15,129 nt of DNA from Desulfobacterales bacterium (GTDB lineage: Bacteria; Desulfobacterota; DSM-4660; Desulfatiglandales; Desulfatiglandaceae), in NCBI GenBank assembly GCA_022013615.1, contig JAKLQB010000557.1:1-15129 (forward strand). The letters are read 5' to 3'. The notes beneath the pieces are model-generated. The model was given only the letters and a program-made list of their open reading frames with translations. It made no database searches and was not told where the DNA came from. Both the position numbers and the translations under genes were made by a program. This document shows positions 7,032 through 14,912 of the stretch, piece by piece. Position 1 is the first letter of the stretch; every line of letters begins with the position of its first letter.

Positions 7032-8174
7032 TCAAATGCCGATTCCTTTTAATATTTCTTTCAATTGTTTCGTTATAATTTGATTGGATAATTGTGACTC
7101 GTAAAGTTTACGTCCCTCTTTCGCAATCCTTAGCGATAGATCCCGATCGTTTGCAAGGCGTTTTATGGCATCTGCAAGTTCTTGGTGATCGCCGGGGTGA
7201 ACGAAAAGCGCATTTTCTGTGTGTGAGAGAACCCGTTCTATAGCAGGTGTTTTTGCAGTAATGAGAGGTCGAGATGAGGCCAATGTCTGATAAACTTTAT
7301 AAGGAATTACCCTCTTCGTTTTTTCCTGTTTCCCGAATACGCCCAAACAGCAATGGCTCCGCTGCACATATTTTTGAATTTCATATAAAGGTAAAAACTG
7401 ATCTATCCATTTTAAATTTATTATCCTCAGAGTTTTTAGTGTTTTACTGAACTGTCTTTCAAGCTGTCCTCTTCCGATAACAGTAAAAAAGATATTTTCA
7501 GGCTCTTTTTCAAGTAATTTGGCTGCCCTAGCAACTACATCTACACCATGCAGTGGAATAAATGTTGTCCATAAAAGGACATTAAAGCAGTTACGATCCG
7601 CAGGGTAGCTCACAGGCTTCCAAAGTTTTTCATCAATCCCAACCGGTATCGCTGCGACACGGTTGTTTGGGAGATTATAATCATGCTGCAACATATGCAC
7701 ATGTTCCCTTGTATCTACGAGAGCAAGATCAACGGATCGAAGTAAAAGCTCTTCATATTTCCAGATACATCTTGCCAGCAATCCATTTTCCCGTAATAAT
7801 CCCCGATCACGGACAATGGTATCGTAAAGCCCCATAAAAGAATCAATAATAATTTTGCTATTTTTCAAGCGGCTCAGAATGCATACAATCCAAGCATCAA
7901 GATGTGGCGGATAAGGAATATAAACAATTTTGTGAGATGGGGCAAAAAGATATTTTATTGTCAGATAAAGCCAACGGAACGGCGCACAAGATAGGTCGAT
8001 CAGCAGTTTGGTACCTAGACTGGCGCTTGAGCTCGCAAGTCCTTTGTTAACAATGCATCGCGTCAGACGCCACCCCAGTTTTTCAAGACTCATAATGAGA
8101 ATATTATTACGGCTGTCTTCTTGTACATTTCTTAAGGAACCAAAAATAACTATATGTTTTTTCTTATAAATCAT
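7032..8174 (-). CDS. Family 4-type (group 1) glycosyltransferase
   Basis: 380 residues, predicted GT-B fold and cytoplasmic or membrane-associated. The N-terminal half opens with the Rossmann strand HIVIFGSLRN (7-16). The C-terminal nucleotide-sugar-binding half starts at about residue 197 and shows FIPLHGVDVVARAAKLL (205-221, the usual P.KG.D...A segment), V-I-G-R-G (232-236), P-Y-K-V-Y-Q-T-L-A-S (291-300) and AIERVLSHTENALFVHPGD (311-329), the donor-binding end of the family. The ATG at 8172-8174 is preceded by AAGGA and overlaps the 3' end of the methyltransferase gene by 11 bases, so the two are probably translated together. Donor and acceptor sugars cannot be deduced. Confidence 0.85.
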   Translation of the reverse strand: MIYKKKHIVIFGSLRNVQEDSRNNILIMSLEKLGWRLTRCIVNKGLASSSASLGTKLLIDLSCAPFRWLYLTIKYLFAPSHKIVYIPYPPHLDAWIVCILSRLKNSKIIIDSFMGLYDTIVRDRGLLRENGLLARCIWKYEELLLRSVDLALVDTREHVHMLQHDYNLPNNRVAAIPVGIDEKLWKPVSYPADRNCFNVLLWTTFIPLHGVDVVARAAKLLEKEPENIFFTVIGRGQLERQFSKTLKTLRIINLKWIDQFLPLYEIQKYVQRSHCCLGVFGKQEKTKRVIPYKVYQTLASSRPLITAKTPAIERVLSHTENALFVHPGDHQELADAIKRLANDRDLSLRIAKEGRKLYESQLSNQIITKQLKEILKGIGI

Positions 8175-8892
8175 TCTTCCTTATGGCCAACACTGCGTTT
8201 CTTCTCCTGAATATTGGTATATATCGCATAAGATGTCTTTCCAGAATACTAAAAACAGGCACGTGGGATTCCATATAAAATGCTTTTTCAATATGAAATC
8301 CCCGACGTATTAAAGATTGTCTCAATCGGGCCATGGTCTTGTAATCTACATGCGATATATCTTTTTTTAAGACAATATTATTTTTTTTCAATATTTCAAA
8401 TATGTGAGAAGGATTTGGGGTATAAATGATGAATTTACCTCCTGCCTTCAAAATTCTGTATACTTCTCTGAGCAGATCTTCATAAACTGATGAATATATA
8501 TGCTCCACAAAATCAACGCAATACACCAAATCAAAGGAAGCTCCACCAAATCGGGTATCAGTGGCATCTCTACAAAAAAATTTTGAAGGATCCAATCCCA
8601 ATTTTGTTGCTGTTTTTTTGCAAATATCAATCGATTTATAAGAGTAATCCAAGCTTGTCACATCGAATCCTCTGCCCTGTAATTCCAGAGAAACATTTCC
8701 CCATCCGCATCCCAGATCTGCTACTTTTTCTCCTTTTTTCGGAGAATAAATAGAAAAAACATTTTTCAACAGGTTCTTTTTATAGGTATTACGCACATCA
8801 ACAAAATTATGACCGGCATCTTCGTAATAATTGCTGTTGTCATAGAATAGCTTCATATTTTTCTGCTTTTGTTTGTCCTCTGTTATTGCCAT
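8164..8892 (-). CDS. Class I SAM-dependent methyltransferase
   Basis: 242 residues from the ATG at 8890-8892, which has GGAG nine bases upstream. An earlier in-frame ATG at 8934 has no ribosome site and adds 14 poorly coded residues. Motif I VADLGCGWGN (57-66) binds SAM. The acidic end of strand 2 is in SLDYSYKSID (80-89), and FDLVYCVDFVEH (120-131) forms motif II with the post-motif His. AGGKFIIYTPNP follows at about 150-161. The layout is that of UbiG/Methyltransf_11-type enzymes acting on small molecules or glycans. Given the neighbours, O-methylation of a sugar or modification of a lipid-linked intermediate is a reasonable guess. It overlaps the GT4 start. Confidence 0.85.
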   Translation of the reverse strand: MAITEDKQKQKNMKLFYDNSNYYEDAGHNFVDVRNTYKKNLLKNVFSIYSPKKGEKVADLGCGWGNVSLELQGRGFDVTSLDYSYKSIDICKKTATKLGLDPSKFFCRDATDTRFGGASFDLVYCVDFVEHIYSSVYEDLLREVYRILKAGGKFIIYTPNPSHIFEILKKNNIVLKKDISHVDYKTMARLRQSLIRRGFHIEKAFYMESHVPVFSILERHLMRYIPIFRRRNAVLAIRKNDL

Positions 8893-9044
8893 AATTAGTG
8901 GCTCCAATTTTGAAAGGGGGTTAAGGAGTACCATTGAAGATCAGTGGATGTTCTTCAAATTCGCTGTAATTTGCAATACCTGCGATGATCAGAACGAGAA
9001 AATAAGATATTAGTTGCTGGGTGCTTTTCCACCAAGTTTTTCTC

Positions 9045-10487
9045 TTATGATGACAGTCTGCTTTTTACGAGCACCCAGAATCCCAGGAAATATTTTTTAA
9101 TTTCGTAGAAGGATCGAATGGTTCTAATAAAACGAAAAATTACACGGGGCCGAATATAGAAATTTCTTAGGGCTTGTTTTTGTATTTGTGTCAGTTCTTC
9201 CATAGTTCGACCTTCCGGGATATAAGGGATCTCTTGATCTCCTTTCCAGCCAGACCAAGTGTTGTATTTTGTCCAGTCATAGGTCCTGATCTGTCCGGCT
9301 CTATCCAGATCATTAAACATTTTGGTGCCGGGGTATGGGACGGTAATGGTAAATTGGGCCCACAAAGGATCAATTTTTTTTGCAAAGGCAATTGTTGCAA
9401 TGCTTTCGCTTCTAGTTTCCGTGGGAAGACCTAACATGAAGAAGCCCCGAATAGTAATCCCCACCTTCTTGGTTAGACGAAAAACCTCAGCGACCTGATC
9501 GAGTGTCACAGACTTATTAATTAAATCAAGCAAACGCTGACTCCCAGTCTCAACCCCATAACTTATCTGCCAGCATCCGGCGCGTTTCATCAGGCGCAGG
9601 GCATCCTCGTCAACCGTATCGACTCTGCTTTCGCAGGTCCATTTTATTTTTTCGCTGATACCGCTTTTGATCAGTGTGTTACAAAGGTTATATAAAAAGG
9701 CTTTGTTTACTGTGAGGGTATCGGCTTCGATATTTATCTGTGAAATTTGATAGTTGGCGATGAGTGTCTCTATTTCCGTAATAATTCGGTTTATACTATG
9801 CACACGAAAGGTTCGGCCAAATGTCCGGGAACAATAAGTGCACGCAAAGGGGCATCCCCTGGCTACGATAATAGTAGGGCAGTAGGACCCACCGGAAACT
9901 CGGGAAGCCGTCAAGTGATATTTTTCCATGGGTAGAAGATGGCGGGAGGGAGGAGGGATAGTGTCCAGGTCCTTAATAAAAGGTCGGTTTTCAGTACGTA
10001 TCAAGCTGCCATTATGCCGAAAGCAAATCCCCTTGATCTGATTAAGGTCGGCGTCATTTTCTGCAACGGCAATAGCGGCCATGGTCAATTCTCCTTCCCC
10101 AATACAGACGATGTCCGCTTCTTTGATTTCTTCAAGGGTCTTTTCGGGCAAAACGGTGCAGTGTGGTCCTCCTAATACGATAATACCGTCTGAATAGGTT
10201 TTTTTGATTTCATGGCACAGATTTCGCACAACCCCAAATGCAGGGGTCAGCATAGAAACACCAATGACCGCATCTTTTCTATGGGCGATGTCTTCAACAA
10301 CGGCATCAATGGACAGGTTCAAGGCGGGCGCATCGATAATACGAACCGGTATATTTTGAGATTCCAGGTACCCGGCTATGTACGCGATGCCTAAAGGTTC
10401 TGTCACGGCACCGAATTGCTTCATATCTTTTCCATATCGTTCCTCAAGACTGATAGGAGGATTGATTAGCACAAATGATCTTTGCAT
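9045..10487 (-). CDS. B12-binding-domain radical SAM protein (BchE/P-methylase-like architecture)
   Basis: 480 residues. The N-terminal Rossmann-like domain (about 1-150) is the cobalamin-binding type, with the family's GGPHCTVLPE at 106-115 and an I-G-E-G-E segment at 129-133. I see no DxHxxG motif, so the cobalamin lower ligand may be missing. The radical SAM domain begins at about 203. The iron-sulfur triad is Cys212, Cys216 and Cys219 in RGCPFACTYCSR, followed by ISYGVETGSQ and the FFMLGLPTET strand-loop. Such enzymes methylate unactivated carbons or rearrange carbon skeletons; in glycan or lipid clusters they often modify sugars or hopanoid/lipid groups. It is the first gene of the leftward cluster, with AGGA nine bases before its ATG. 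The last 80 residues are basic and aromatic. Confidence 0.85.
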   Translation of the reverse strand: MQRSFVLINPPISLEERYGKDMKQFGAVTEPLGIAYIAGYLESQNIPVRIIDAPALNLSIDAVVEDIAHRKDAVIGVSMLTPAFGVVRNLCHEIKKTYSDGIIVLGGPHCTVLPEKTLEEIKEADIVCIGEGELTMAAIAVAENDADLNQIKGICFRHNGSLIRTENRPFIKDLDTIPPPSRHLLPMEKYHLTASRVSGGSYCPTIIVARGCPFACTYCSRTFGRTFRVHSINRIITEIETLIANYQISQINIEADTLTVNKAFLYNLCNTLIKSGISEKIKWTCESRVDTVDEDALRLMKRAGCWQISYGVETGSQRLLDLINKSVTLDQVAEVFRLTKKVGITIRGFFMLGLPTETRSESIATIAFAKKIDPLWAQFTITVPYPGTKMFNDLDRAGQIRTYDWTKYNTWSGWKGDQEIPYIPEGRTMEELTQIQKQALRNFYIRPRVIFRFIRTIRSFYEIKKYFLGFWVLVKSRLSS

Positions 10488-11109
10488 TTAGTAAAATCCT
10501 ATAATATAAAATTTTGGTAAAATGCACCGGCCATGGCACAAGCACGTTGATGCGTAAAATTTTTTTGATCTTAGCGTCTCAAGCGAAGCCCCGTCATAAC
10601 GGAACAAACCGAGCGGTGAATACTCACCCACAAAACTGCATAGCACCACTCGGACTAGCCAACAGGCTTATGGTTTACGGCATTAATTAGCGGCAAATCC
10701 TTCTATATTCTTTAGAATTCCATAAGATAACGGTTTCAGCAATCTCCATCTTGATACGTACGAACTTTCTGTTAGATTATGAGCAAGATCGATACCACCC
10801 TATTAGACCCTTATCAAATTACTTAACATATTGATTATTCATAATATTTAAGCACTAAGCTGAAAGACATAAATAGACATAGGTTCAATTTGGATAGTTC
10901 ATAACAAGTTGGTTGGCGTGTTTTTTCTGCTTTGTATATTGTGAATCAAGTTGCTGGTCAATTTTTTCTCTCACAGAGTTCGCAGAGTTCCCGGAAAATT
11001 TAGATACGCGCACTTTAGAGTCACAAACAACAGGGTGGAAAATATAAAAATTCTTTATCAAACTTAATAATCATACTGAGAGAACGTCAGCGCATAAGGA
11101 TCAGTCAAA
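10488..11109. other. 622-base gap without a convincing gene
   Basis: Mostly AT-rich. It holds an imperfect AT hairpin (10822-10832 pairing with 10843-10852, one bulge), a more GC-rich patch at 10560-10680 that on the minus strand gives a short start-less frame ending just before the radical SAM gene, and a C-T-C-A-C-A-G-A-G-T-T-C-style motif near 10970 like those often seen between genes in this group. No tRNA, riboswitch or clear promoter was recognised. The glycan operon promoter should lie near 10490-10600 on the minus strand, but no good -35/-10 pair was found. Confidence 0.6.
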
Positions 11110-11754
11110 TTAAGTGTCATGACTGCTTCGATGTATCTCCTGCATGCTGTCTTGGTCGTCTTTTGTATATCGTCTCCCTTCAGTGAGGATTCTGGACAAG
11201 TTTTTATCCCGTCTTATTAAACGAGCCAGATCCCATGTCTTATCCTTCTCAGAATCAGACATTATCAAAAATAGGTTTCGGATATCCTCTTCATCTTGTG
11301 CTCCACCCGCCATCATCTTCATACATGCCAGATAGGGCTTTGGATAAACCTGAAGCGGGCCGCTCTCAGGGGAATCCATGCCCTTGAATCCTTCAAGTTC
11401 CCATTTGTAATTTGAGATCAGTATGTCAAGCTTCTTAAACTGTTTCTCCAAATCCGTAATAATTATAAGATCATGTCTCAGAGGATCAAACGGATACCTT
11501 GCCGCCTCAAAGTCCTTGACCTCGAAGTTATCACCCAACTCTTGCCGCAAGAAAGAAGCAAACTTTTTTCCAAGACTGCCAATGCTGTTTTCCTCATTCC
11601 CGCAAAAAAATAAAATATCTAAATCTATAGTTGTCCTTGGAATCCCATGCAGAATGACCGCCTCTCCCCCGATAATTGCGGCAAGTCTGGTCATGCTTGC
11701 CTGTTCAGCAAACTTGTCGATACAATTTGTAACGATTTTCAATAAGTTTTTCAT
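11110..11754 (-). CDS. MNT-type nucleotidyltransferase (putative component of a toxin-antitoxin-like pair)
   Basis: 214 residues from the ATG at 11752-11754; a longer frame back to 11868 is unlikely to be translated. The nucleotidyltransferase signature is AAIIGGEAVILHG followed by R-T-T-I-D-L-D-I-L-F: the Gly-Gly, the His-Gly and both metal-binding Asp of DxD are present, so catalysis looks possible. A third acidic site may be in KKLDILISNYKW. The helical tail YLACMKMMAGGAQDEEDIRNLF has the Lys/Asp arrangement of AbiEii/DUF-type nucleotidyltransferases. The FAEQA stretch near the N-terminus is kept in the broken copy at 13081-13096, supporting this start over the ATG at 11694. It overlaps the 66-residue gene before it by 50 bases. 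Whether it is toxin or antitoxin is unknown. Confidence 0.7.
   Translation of the reverse strand: MKNLLKIVTNCIDKFAEQASMTRLAAIIGGEAVILHGIPRTTIDLDILFFCGNEENSIGSLGKKFASFLRQELGDNFEVKDFEAARYPFDPLRHDLIIITDLEKQFKKLDILISNYKWELEGFKGMDSPESGPLQVYPKPYLACMKMMAGGAQDEEDIRNLFLIMSDSEKDKTWDLARLIRRDKNLSRILTEGRRYTKDDQDSMQEIHRSSHDT
11618..11713. repeat. 96-base segment shared with 13001-13096 (copy A, in the active gene)
   Basis: About 7 mismatches in 96 bases by my count against copy B, same orientation. It encodes FAEQASMTRLAAIIGG through the DxD motif of the intact nucleotidyltransferase. Confidence 0.8.
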
Positions 11755-11905
11755 ATGCTTCTTCTGGTGAAATGTTGTACATTTGAGCCATTCGCTCCAA
11801 GGTCTCATCCAGTCGCCTTTCTGCCTCAGCAGACCTCTCTTCCGGAGTAAGTTGTAAGAAAGCCTCAATCATTTCAAGCCATTTTTTTTCCATTAAGTTT
11901 GTCAT
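11705..11905 (-). CDS. Small helical protein coupled to the nucleotidyltransferase
   Basis: 66 residues, MTNLMEKKWLEMIEAFLQL then a Glu/Arg-rich helix with L-T-P-E-E-R and I-S-P-E-E-A-Y-E-K-L-I. It has no membrane span or known motif and looks like a helical, charged partner such as a small antitoxin. It overlaps the nucleotidyltransferase start by 50 bases in another frame, so the two are almost surely co-translated. An alternative start is the ATG at 11893. Neither start has a clear Shine-Dalgarno. I do not recognise the family. Confidence 0.6.
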   Translation of the reverse strand: MTNLMEKKWLEMIEAFLQLTPEERSAEAERRLDETLERMAQMYNISPEEAYEKLIENRYKLYRQVC

Positions 11906-12021
11906 TGTATTTGTAACAGTTCACCGCAGAGACGCAAAGTGCGCTGAGGGTCATATCTTTTAAATGATAAACATCAGAAACTCAGGGCATAATATATTAG
12001 ACACTTCCATCTTTCTCATCT

Positions 12022-12660
12022 TCAATTCCCAGATCCATTAATAAGGGCAGCCTCAAAGTCTTTTACATGAGTTTCAAAAAAACGTCTTACGCTATCCCAA
12101 CTCCATTCTTTATTGTTATTCAATATAGTTGGATGGGGATCTTCCTTTGCATCTTCAAAATACACAAGGCTTTTCAATACATGATAAAGGTTGATATCCG
12201 TATGTTCAAAACGTTTCAAAAATAATGTGCATACTTCTCTTATATCAGACTTCAACATGATAACAGCATAGATATCGTAAAAATCCTTCTTGGCGCCACG
12301 TTGCGACATGGTTTTTATCTTTTCCGCCACGATATCCTGCCACGAAGCCACCTTCATGCCACGCCATAGACGAGGTGGAAAACAGAGGGGAACATCATAG
12401 AAGAGAAAGGATAACCTGACTCCCTCTTTTACGCAGTGCAAAGTCCCTGGACGAATTGATGAAACTTTTTCCGGAAGGATTCTATTCTTTAGAGCTTCGG
12501 CATCAAATGCCCTGTCAACAAAAAAAACAAGATCTTCGGAAATTCTGTGGCCTAATTGCATGGCAAGGGCAGTGCCCCCGGCGAGGTAAAAGGTATCCAA
12601 CTGATTTACAAGCTTATCAATCAAATTAAGGGCGTTCTGTGGAAGCACATCCTCGATCAT
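12022..12660 (-). CDS. AbiEii/AbiGii-type nucleotidyltransferase, second catalytic Asp replaced by Val
   Basis: 212 residues with the canonical family signature YLAGGTALAMQLGHRISEDL (31-50). In AbiEii-like toxins this continues DLDFF; here it reads DLVFF (GTT where GAT is expected), so one of the two metal-binding Asp is lost. The second half keeps WRGMKVASWQDIVAEKIKT and the KKDFYDIYAV segment, typical of the family. The enzyme normally transfers nucleotides to a target such as tRNA and is held in check by a partner made from the overlapping gene upstream. With DxV the activity may be reduced or lost. The ATG at 12658-12660 lies inside the last 35 bases of the upstream partner gene, giving translational coupling. 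Confidence 0.8.
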   Translation of the reverse strand: MIEDVLPQNALNLIDKLVNQLDTFYLAGGTALAMQLGHRISEDLVFFVDRAFDAEALKNRILPEKVSSIRPGTLHCVKEGVRLSFLFYDVPLCFPPRLWRGMKVASWQDIVAEKIKTMSQRGAKKDFYDIYAVIMLKSDIREVCTLFLKRFEHTDINLYHVLKSLVYFEDAKEDPHPTILNNNKEWSWDSVRRFFETHVKDFEAALINGSGN

Positions 12661-12934
12661 CTTTCAACCCCGGAAGTGTGATATTGGAATATACTGACCA
12701 AAAGCGCCTGGTCATGCTCAATAGTCCCTTTCTTTTTCTTACAACCCCAATTAACTTTTCATCCGCGTATATTTCCCTAAGTGTCTTCAAGTCCTTTTCA
12801 TCCCCAAAATCCAGAACCCTGGCAATGACATAGTCAGCATGCTGTTCTATGTCTACTGACTCCGCATCCCAAAAGAGGGTAGGGTCAAATAGTCTTTTCG
12901 CATCTTTTATGTCATCCTTCTTGATATCAGCCAA
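12626..12934 (-). CDS. Partner of the AbiEii-type nucleotidyltransferase (DUF6922-like putative antitoxin)
   Basis: 102 residues from a TTG at 12932-12934; no in-frame ATG comes before the conserved part and GGTGAG stands just upstream. Residues 15-20 read LFDPTLFW, followed by an acidic helix and IARVLDFGDEKDLKTLREIY (38-57). This is the pattern of the small proteins normally encoded just before DUF1814/AbiEii genes. The last ~25 residues (from about PGLKDDRGC) look like out-of-family sequence read over the nucleotidyltransferase start. It is the likely antitoxin or regulator of the pair. Family name from recollection. Confidence 0.6.
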   Translation of the reverse strand: MADIKKDDIKDAKRLFDPTLFWDAESVDIEQHADYVIARVLDFGDEKDLKTLREIYADEKLIGVVRKRKGLLSMTRRFWSVYSNITLPGLKDDRGCASTERP

Positions 12935-12956
12935 TGTCTCACCATAACCGTTTACG

Positions 12957-12985
12957 GGTTCAATGGTTCAGTGGTTCAGGGTTCA
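12957..12985. repeat. Short tandem repeat, 8-base unit GGTTCARK
   Basis: GGTTCAAT, GGTTCAGT, GGTTCAGG and then GTTCA follow one another immediately upstream of the AbiE-type pair, at the end of the chimeric relic. Such TGAACC runs are common intergenic simple repeats and can act as recombination seeds. Confidence 0.7.
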
Positions 12986-13212
12986 CCCAAAACCAGGATG
13001 TCTAAATCAATAGTTGTCCTTGGAATCACATGCAAGATGACCGCCTCCCCTCCGATAATTGCGGCAAGTCTGGTCATGTTTGCCTGTTCAGCAAACGGCA
13101 CGCAAATGTCCTTTACAAATTTTCCCCATTCGATATCTTAGCCTTCCATGAGCTCGTTTAGATACCCGCGGATAGAAATACATAAATTCTCGATAATTTC
13201 TTTATCAACCAT
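12976..13212 (-). pseudogene. Chimeric relic: HepT (HEPN toxin) N-terminus joined to a nucleotidyltransferase fragment
   Basis: The ATG at 13210-13212 has AAAGG six bases upstream, so initiation looks intact. The first 24 codons read MVDKEIIENLCISIRGYLN and on to E-L-M-E-G, a HepT/DUF86-like start. A TAA (13138-13140) follows where family members continue. Past the stop the same frame reads DIEWGKFVKDI, still HepT-like, then changes directly into PFAEQANMTRLAAIIGGEAV and R-T-T-I-D-L-D-I-L, the nucleotidyltransferase core, with HG changed to HV, ending at 12976. It appears to be the product of a deletion or recombination between two modules. HepT assignment is from motif memory. Confidence 0.6.
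13001..13096. repeat. 96-base segment shared with 11618-11713 (copy B, in the relic)
   Basis: Direct-orientation near-copy of the nucleotidyltransferase core. The match stops sharply after the G-C-A-A-A-C at 13091-13096, where HepT-like sequence begins. Confidence 0.8.
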
Positions 13213-13322
13213 TTTTTGCCTTTAAAAGACTTAGCCAATCGTCAATCCCCCCGCTTTCCATATCAAAAGAAACCCAAGGGTTTTAGTATTCTTGTTGAAA
13301 CATAGGCCAATAATTCACCTGT

Positions 13323-14903
13323 TCACATTCCCCAGACACCTATCCTTTTCCCTTTATACGTTTCTTCTTTCCTGAATATTTTTTCTTCCCAGCTCTTCTC
13401 TTTGCCCCTGTCGAAAATCACAAGATGCCCTTCGGTTGCGCCACAATGATCCATATATTCCCAGGTCTGTCGGACTCCTTTTTCAATTGTGGAGTTCAAT
13501 GACCCGTAGAGTATTTTCAATTCCAAAACGATTTTTTGAACCCCATTTTTGTATGGCCATATCGCAAGAACATCGGTCCGCATTCGTCCTAAACCATATT
13601 CCCGTTCCACACTACCGCCACTATTAATAATCCTCTGAAGGAAAGCCTGGAGTAATAGTTGGGGGCCGGCTTCCTTATATTCAAATCTTTCAATCCAATA
13701 CTCAGAGTGTTCGCGGAAGAACTGTTGGAATGCTATTAAAAGCTTATTCATGGCAAGTGAACCATCAATATCCTTAACATACCAGGATGCTTCCTGGCTG
13801 ATGGTCAACTGGGTGCTGTATGTGAGTTCACGGGGAATAACCTCTTGATATATCTTGTTGGCGATCCGAATTTGGCCTTCTGTTTTTATTAGCCCAAGAT
13901 CATGTACATAGGAAATGTCGTCAACCGGTATTCGCTCAGGGTGTTCTCCTCCTGCCAGTATTGGCTCCACCACCCTCCTGACACGCTCTTCCTGGAGCTT
14001 GTCAGCCAATTGATCAATGTGGGTATCGCGCCTCAAAAGAATATTTTCCTTGGCTTTGTCGATCATTTCCAAAGTGATCACCCGACTCCTGTACCGGCCT
14101 TCTTTCATCTTAAAGCAGACCTCGTATCCCAGGGCGTTCACCAGCCAGGGCTGCCCCTCTGTTAGCTCCCATACCCGGTCCAGGGCTTCCGGTTCAAAAC
14201 GCTGGCCGGTCTCCTGTGTGTGTTGACTGAAAAAAATTTGCACTCCCTCTTTTTTGAAATCGCCAAGCCTCAGTGACTCCGCTTTCACATTAAAGGCACT
14301 CCCACCCGTAATTATTTCTTTTTCCTTGGCCGAATGAATCCGGTAGTCCCGCACATCCCGCACACCACAAAGTATAATACTCTGAGGAAAAAACTTAGGG
14401 CGTTTGGGGTAACCAGCACGGAGTTGCCGAAGTACCGAAATCAATGTGTCCCCCATAAGAGCATCTATTTCATCAATGAGAAGAATGATGGGTTTCGGGC
14501 TTTCTCTGCACCATAATGTCAGCACTTCGCTTAAAGCAGCATCTTCACCAGCTTTTTCCAAAACCTCTGAAGCTACCATTTTTACAAATGGATCGTCCAG
14601 AAAGTCGGCCGCCCACGAACCGACCTCGTTTAGGATGGCCTTTATCCCCCTCTTAACATCTCCTCTCGCGGATTGCGCAACTTCCACGTTAAAATAGAGA
14701 GCGCGATAATCTCCTGCACTGTTCAGATATTCCATAAGCGCCAAAAGGCATGACGTTTTCCCTGTCTGTCTGGGCGCATGGAGCACAAAGTACTTTTCCT
14801 GCTCCATTAGTGCCAGCACATCATCGAGTACAAATCGTTCCAGTGGGGGCAGACAATAGTGCTTATCGCATTTCACAGGTCCTGCTGTATTGAAAAAACG
14901 CAT
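13323..14903 (-). CDS. AAA-family P-loop ATPase with a C-terminal PD-(D/E)XK nuclease-like domain
   Basis: 526 residues. The Walker A is APRQTGKTS at 43-51 (first Gly replaced by Ala, as is usual in the archaeal-type AAA_14/AAA-like group) and the Walker B is IILLIDEID at 139-147. A winged or helical lid follows (about 230-360) with WELTEGQPWLVNALGYE (245-261), typical of STAND-like/archaeal ATPases. The C-terminus (about 385-510) has R-M-R-T-D at 440-444 and I-V-L-E-L-K at 458-463: Asp444, Glu461 and Lys463 form the D-(x)n-E-x-K core of a nuclease fold. No membrane span. Homologues are widespread in mobile or accessory regions and their role is unsettled; defence or DNA maintenance is inferred. 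GAGGA lies six bases before the ATG, and the next-upstream tiny frame ends nine bases earlier. Confidence 0.85.
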   Translation of the reverse strand: MRFFNTAGPVKCDKHYCLPPLERFVLDDVLALMEQEKYFVLHAPRQTGKTSCLLALMEYLNSAGDYRALYFNVEVAQSARGDVKRGIKAILNEVGSWAADFLDDPFVKMVASEVLEKAGEDAALSEVLTLWCRESPKPIILLIDEIDALMGDTLISVLRQLRAGYPKRPKFFPQSIILCGVRDVRDYRIHSAKEKEIITGGSAFNVKAESLRLGDFKKEGVQIFFSQHTQETGQRFEPEALDRVWELTEGQPWLVNALGYEVCFKMKEGRYRSRVITLEMIDKAKENILLRRDTHIDQLADKLQEERVRRVVEPILAGGEHPERIPVDDISYVHDLGLIKTEGQIRIANKIYQEVIPRELTYSTQLTISQEASWYVKDIDGSLAMNKLLIAFQQFFREHSEYWIERFEYKEAGPQLLLQAFLQRIINSGGSVEREYGLGRMRTDVLAIWPYKNGVQKIVLELKILYGSLNSTIEKGVRQTWEYMDHCGATEGHLVIFDRGKEKSWEEKIFRKEETYKGKRIGVWGM

Positions 14904-14912
14904 AAGTGTTCC

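Noticed and set aside
10821..10834. Exact 14-base match ACTTAACATATTGA to 2709-2722 near the regulator promoter
   Set aside because: In 15 kb of AT-rich sequence one such match is expected by chance, and the downstream promoter part is not shared.
13270..13284. Possible terminator hairpin AAACCCAAGGGTTTT after the ATPase gene
   Set aside because: The stem is about five pairs and the following minus-strand T run is only four; too weak to call.
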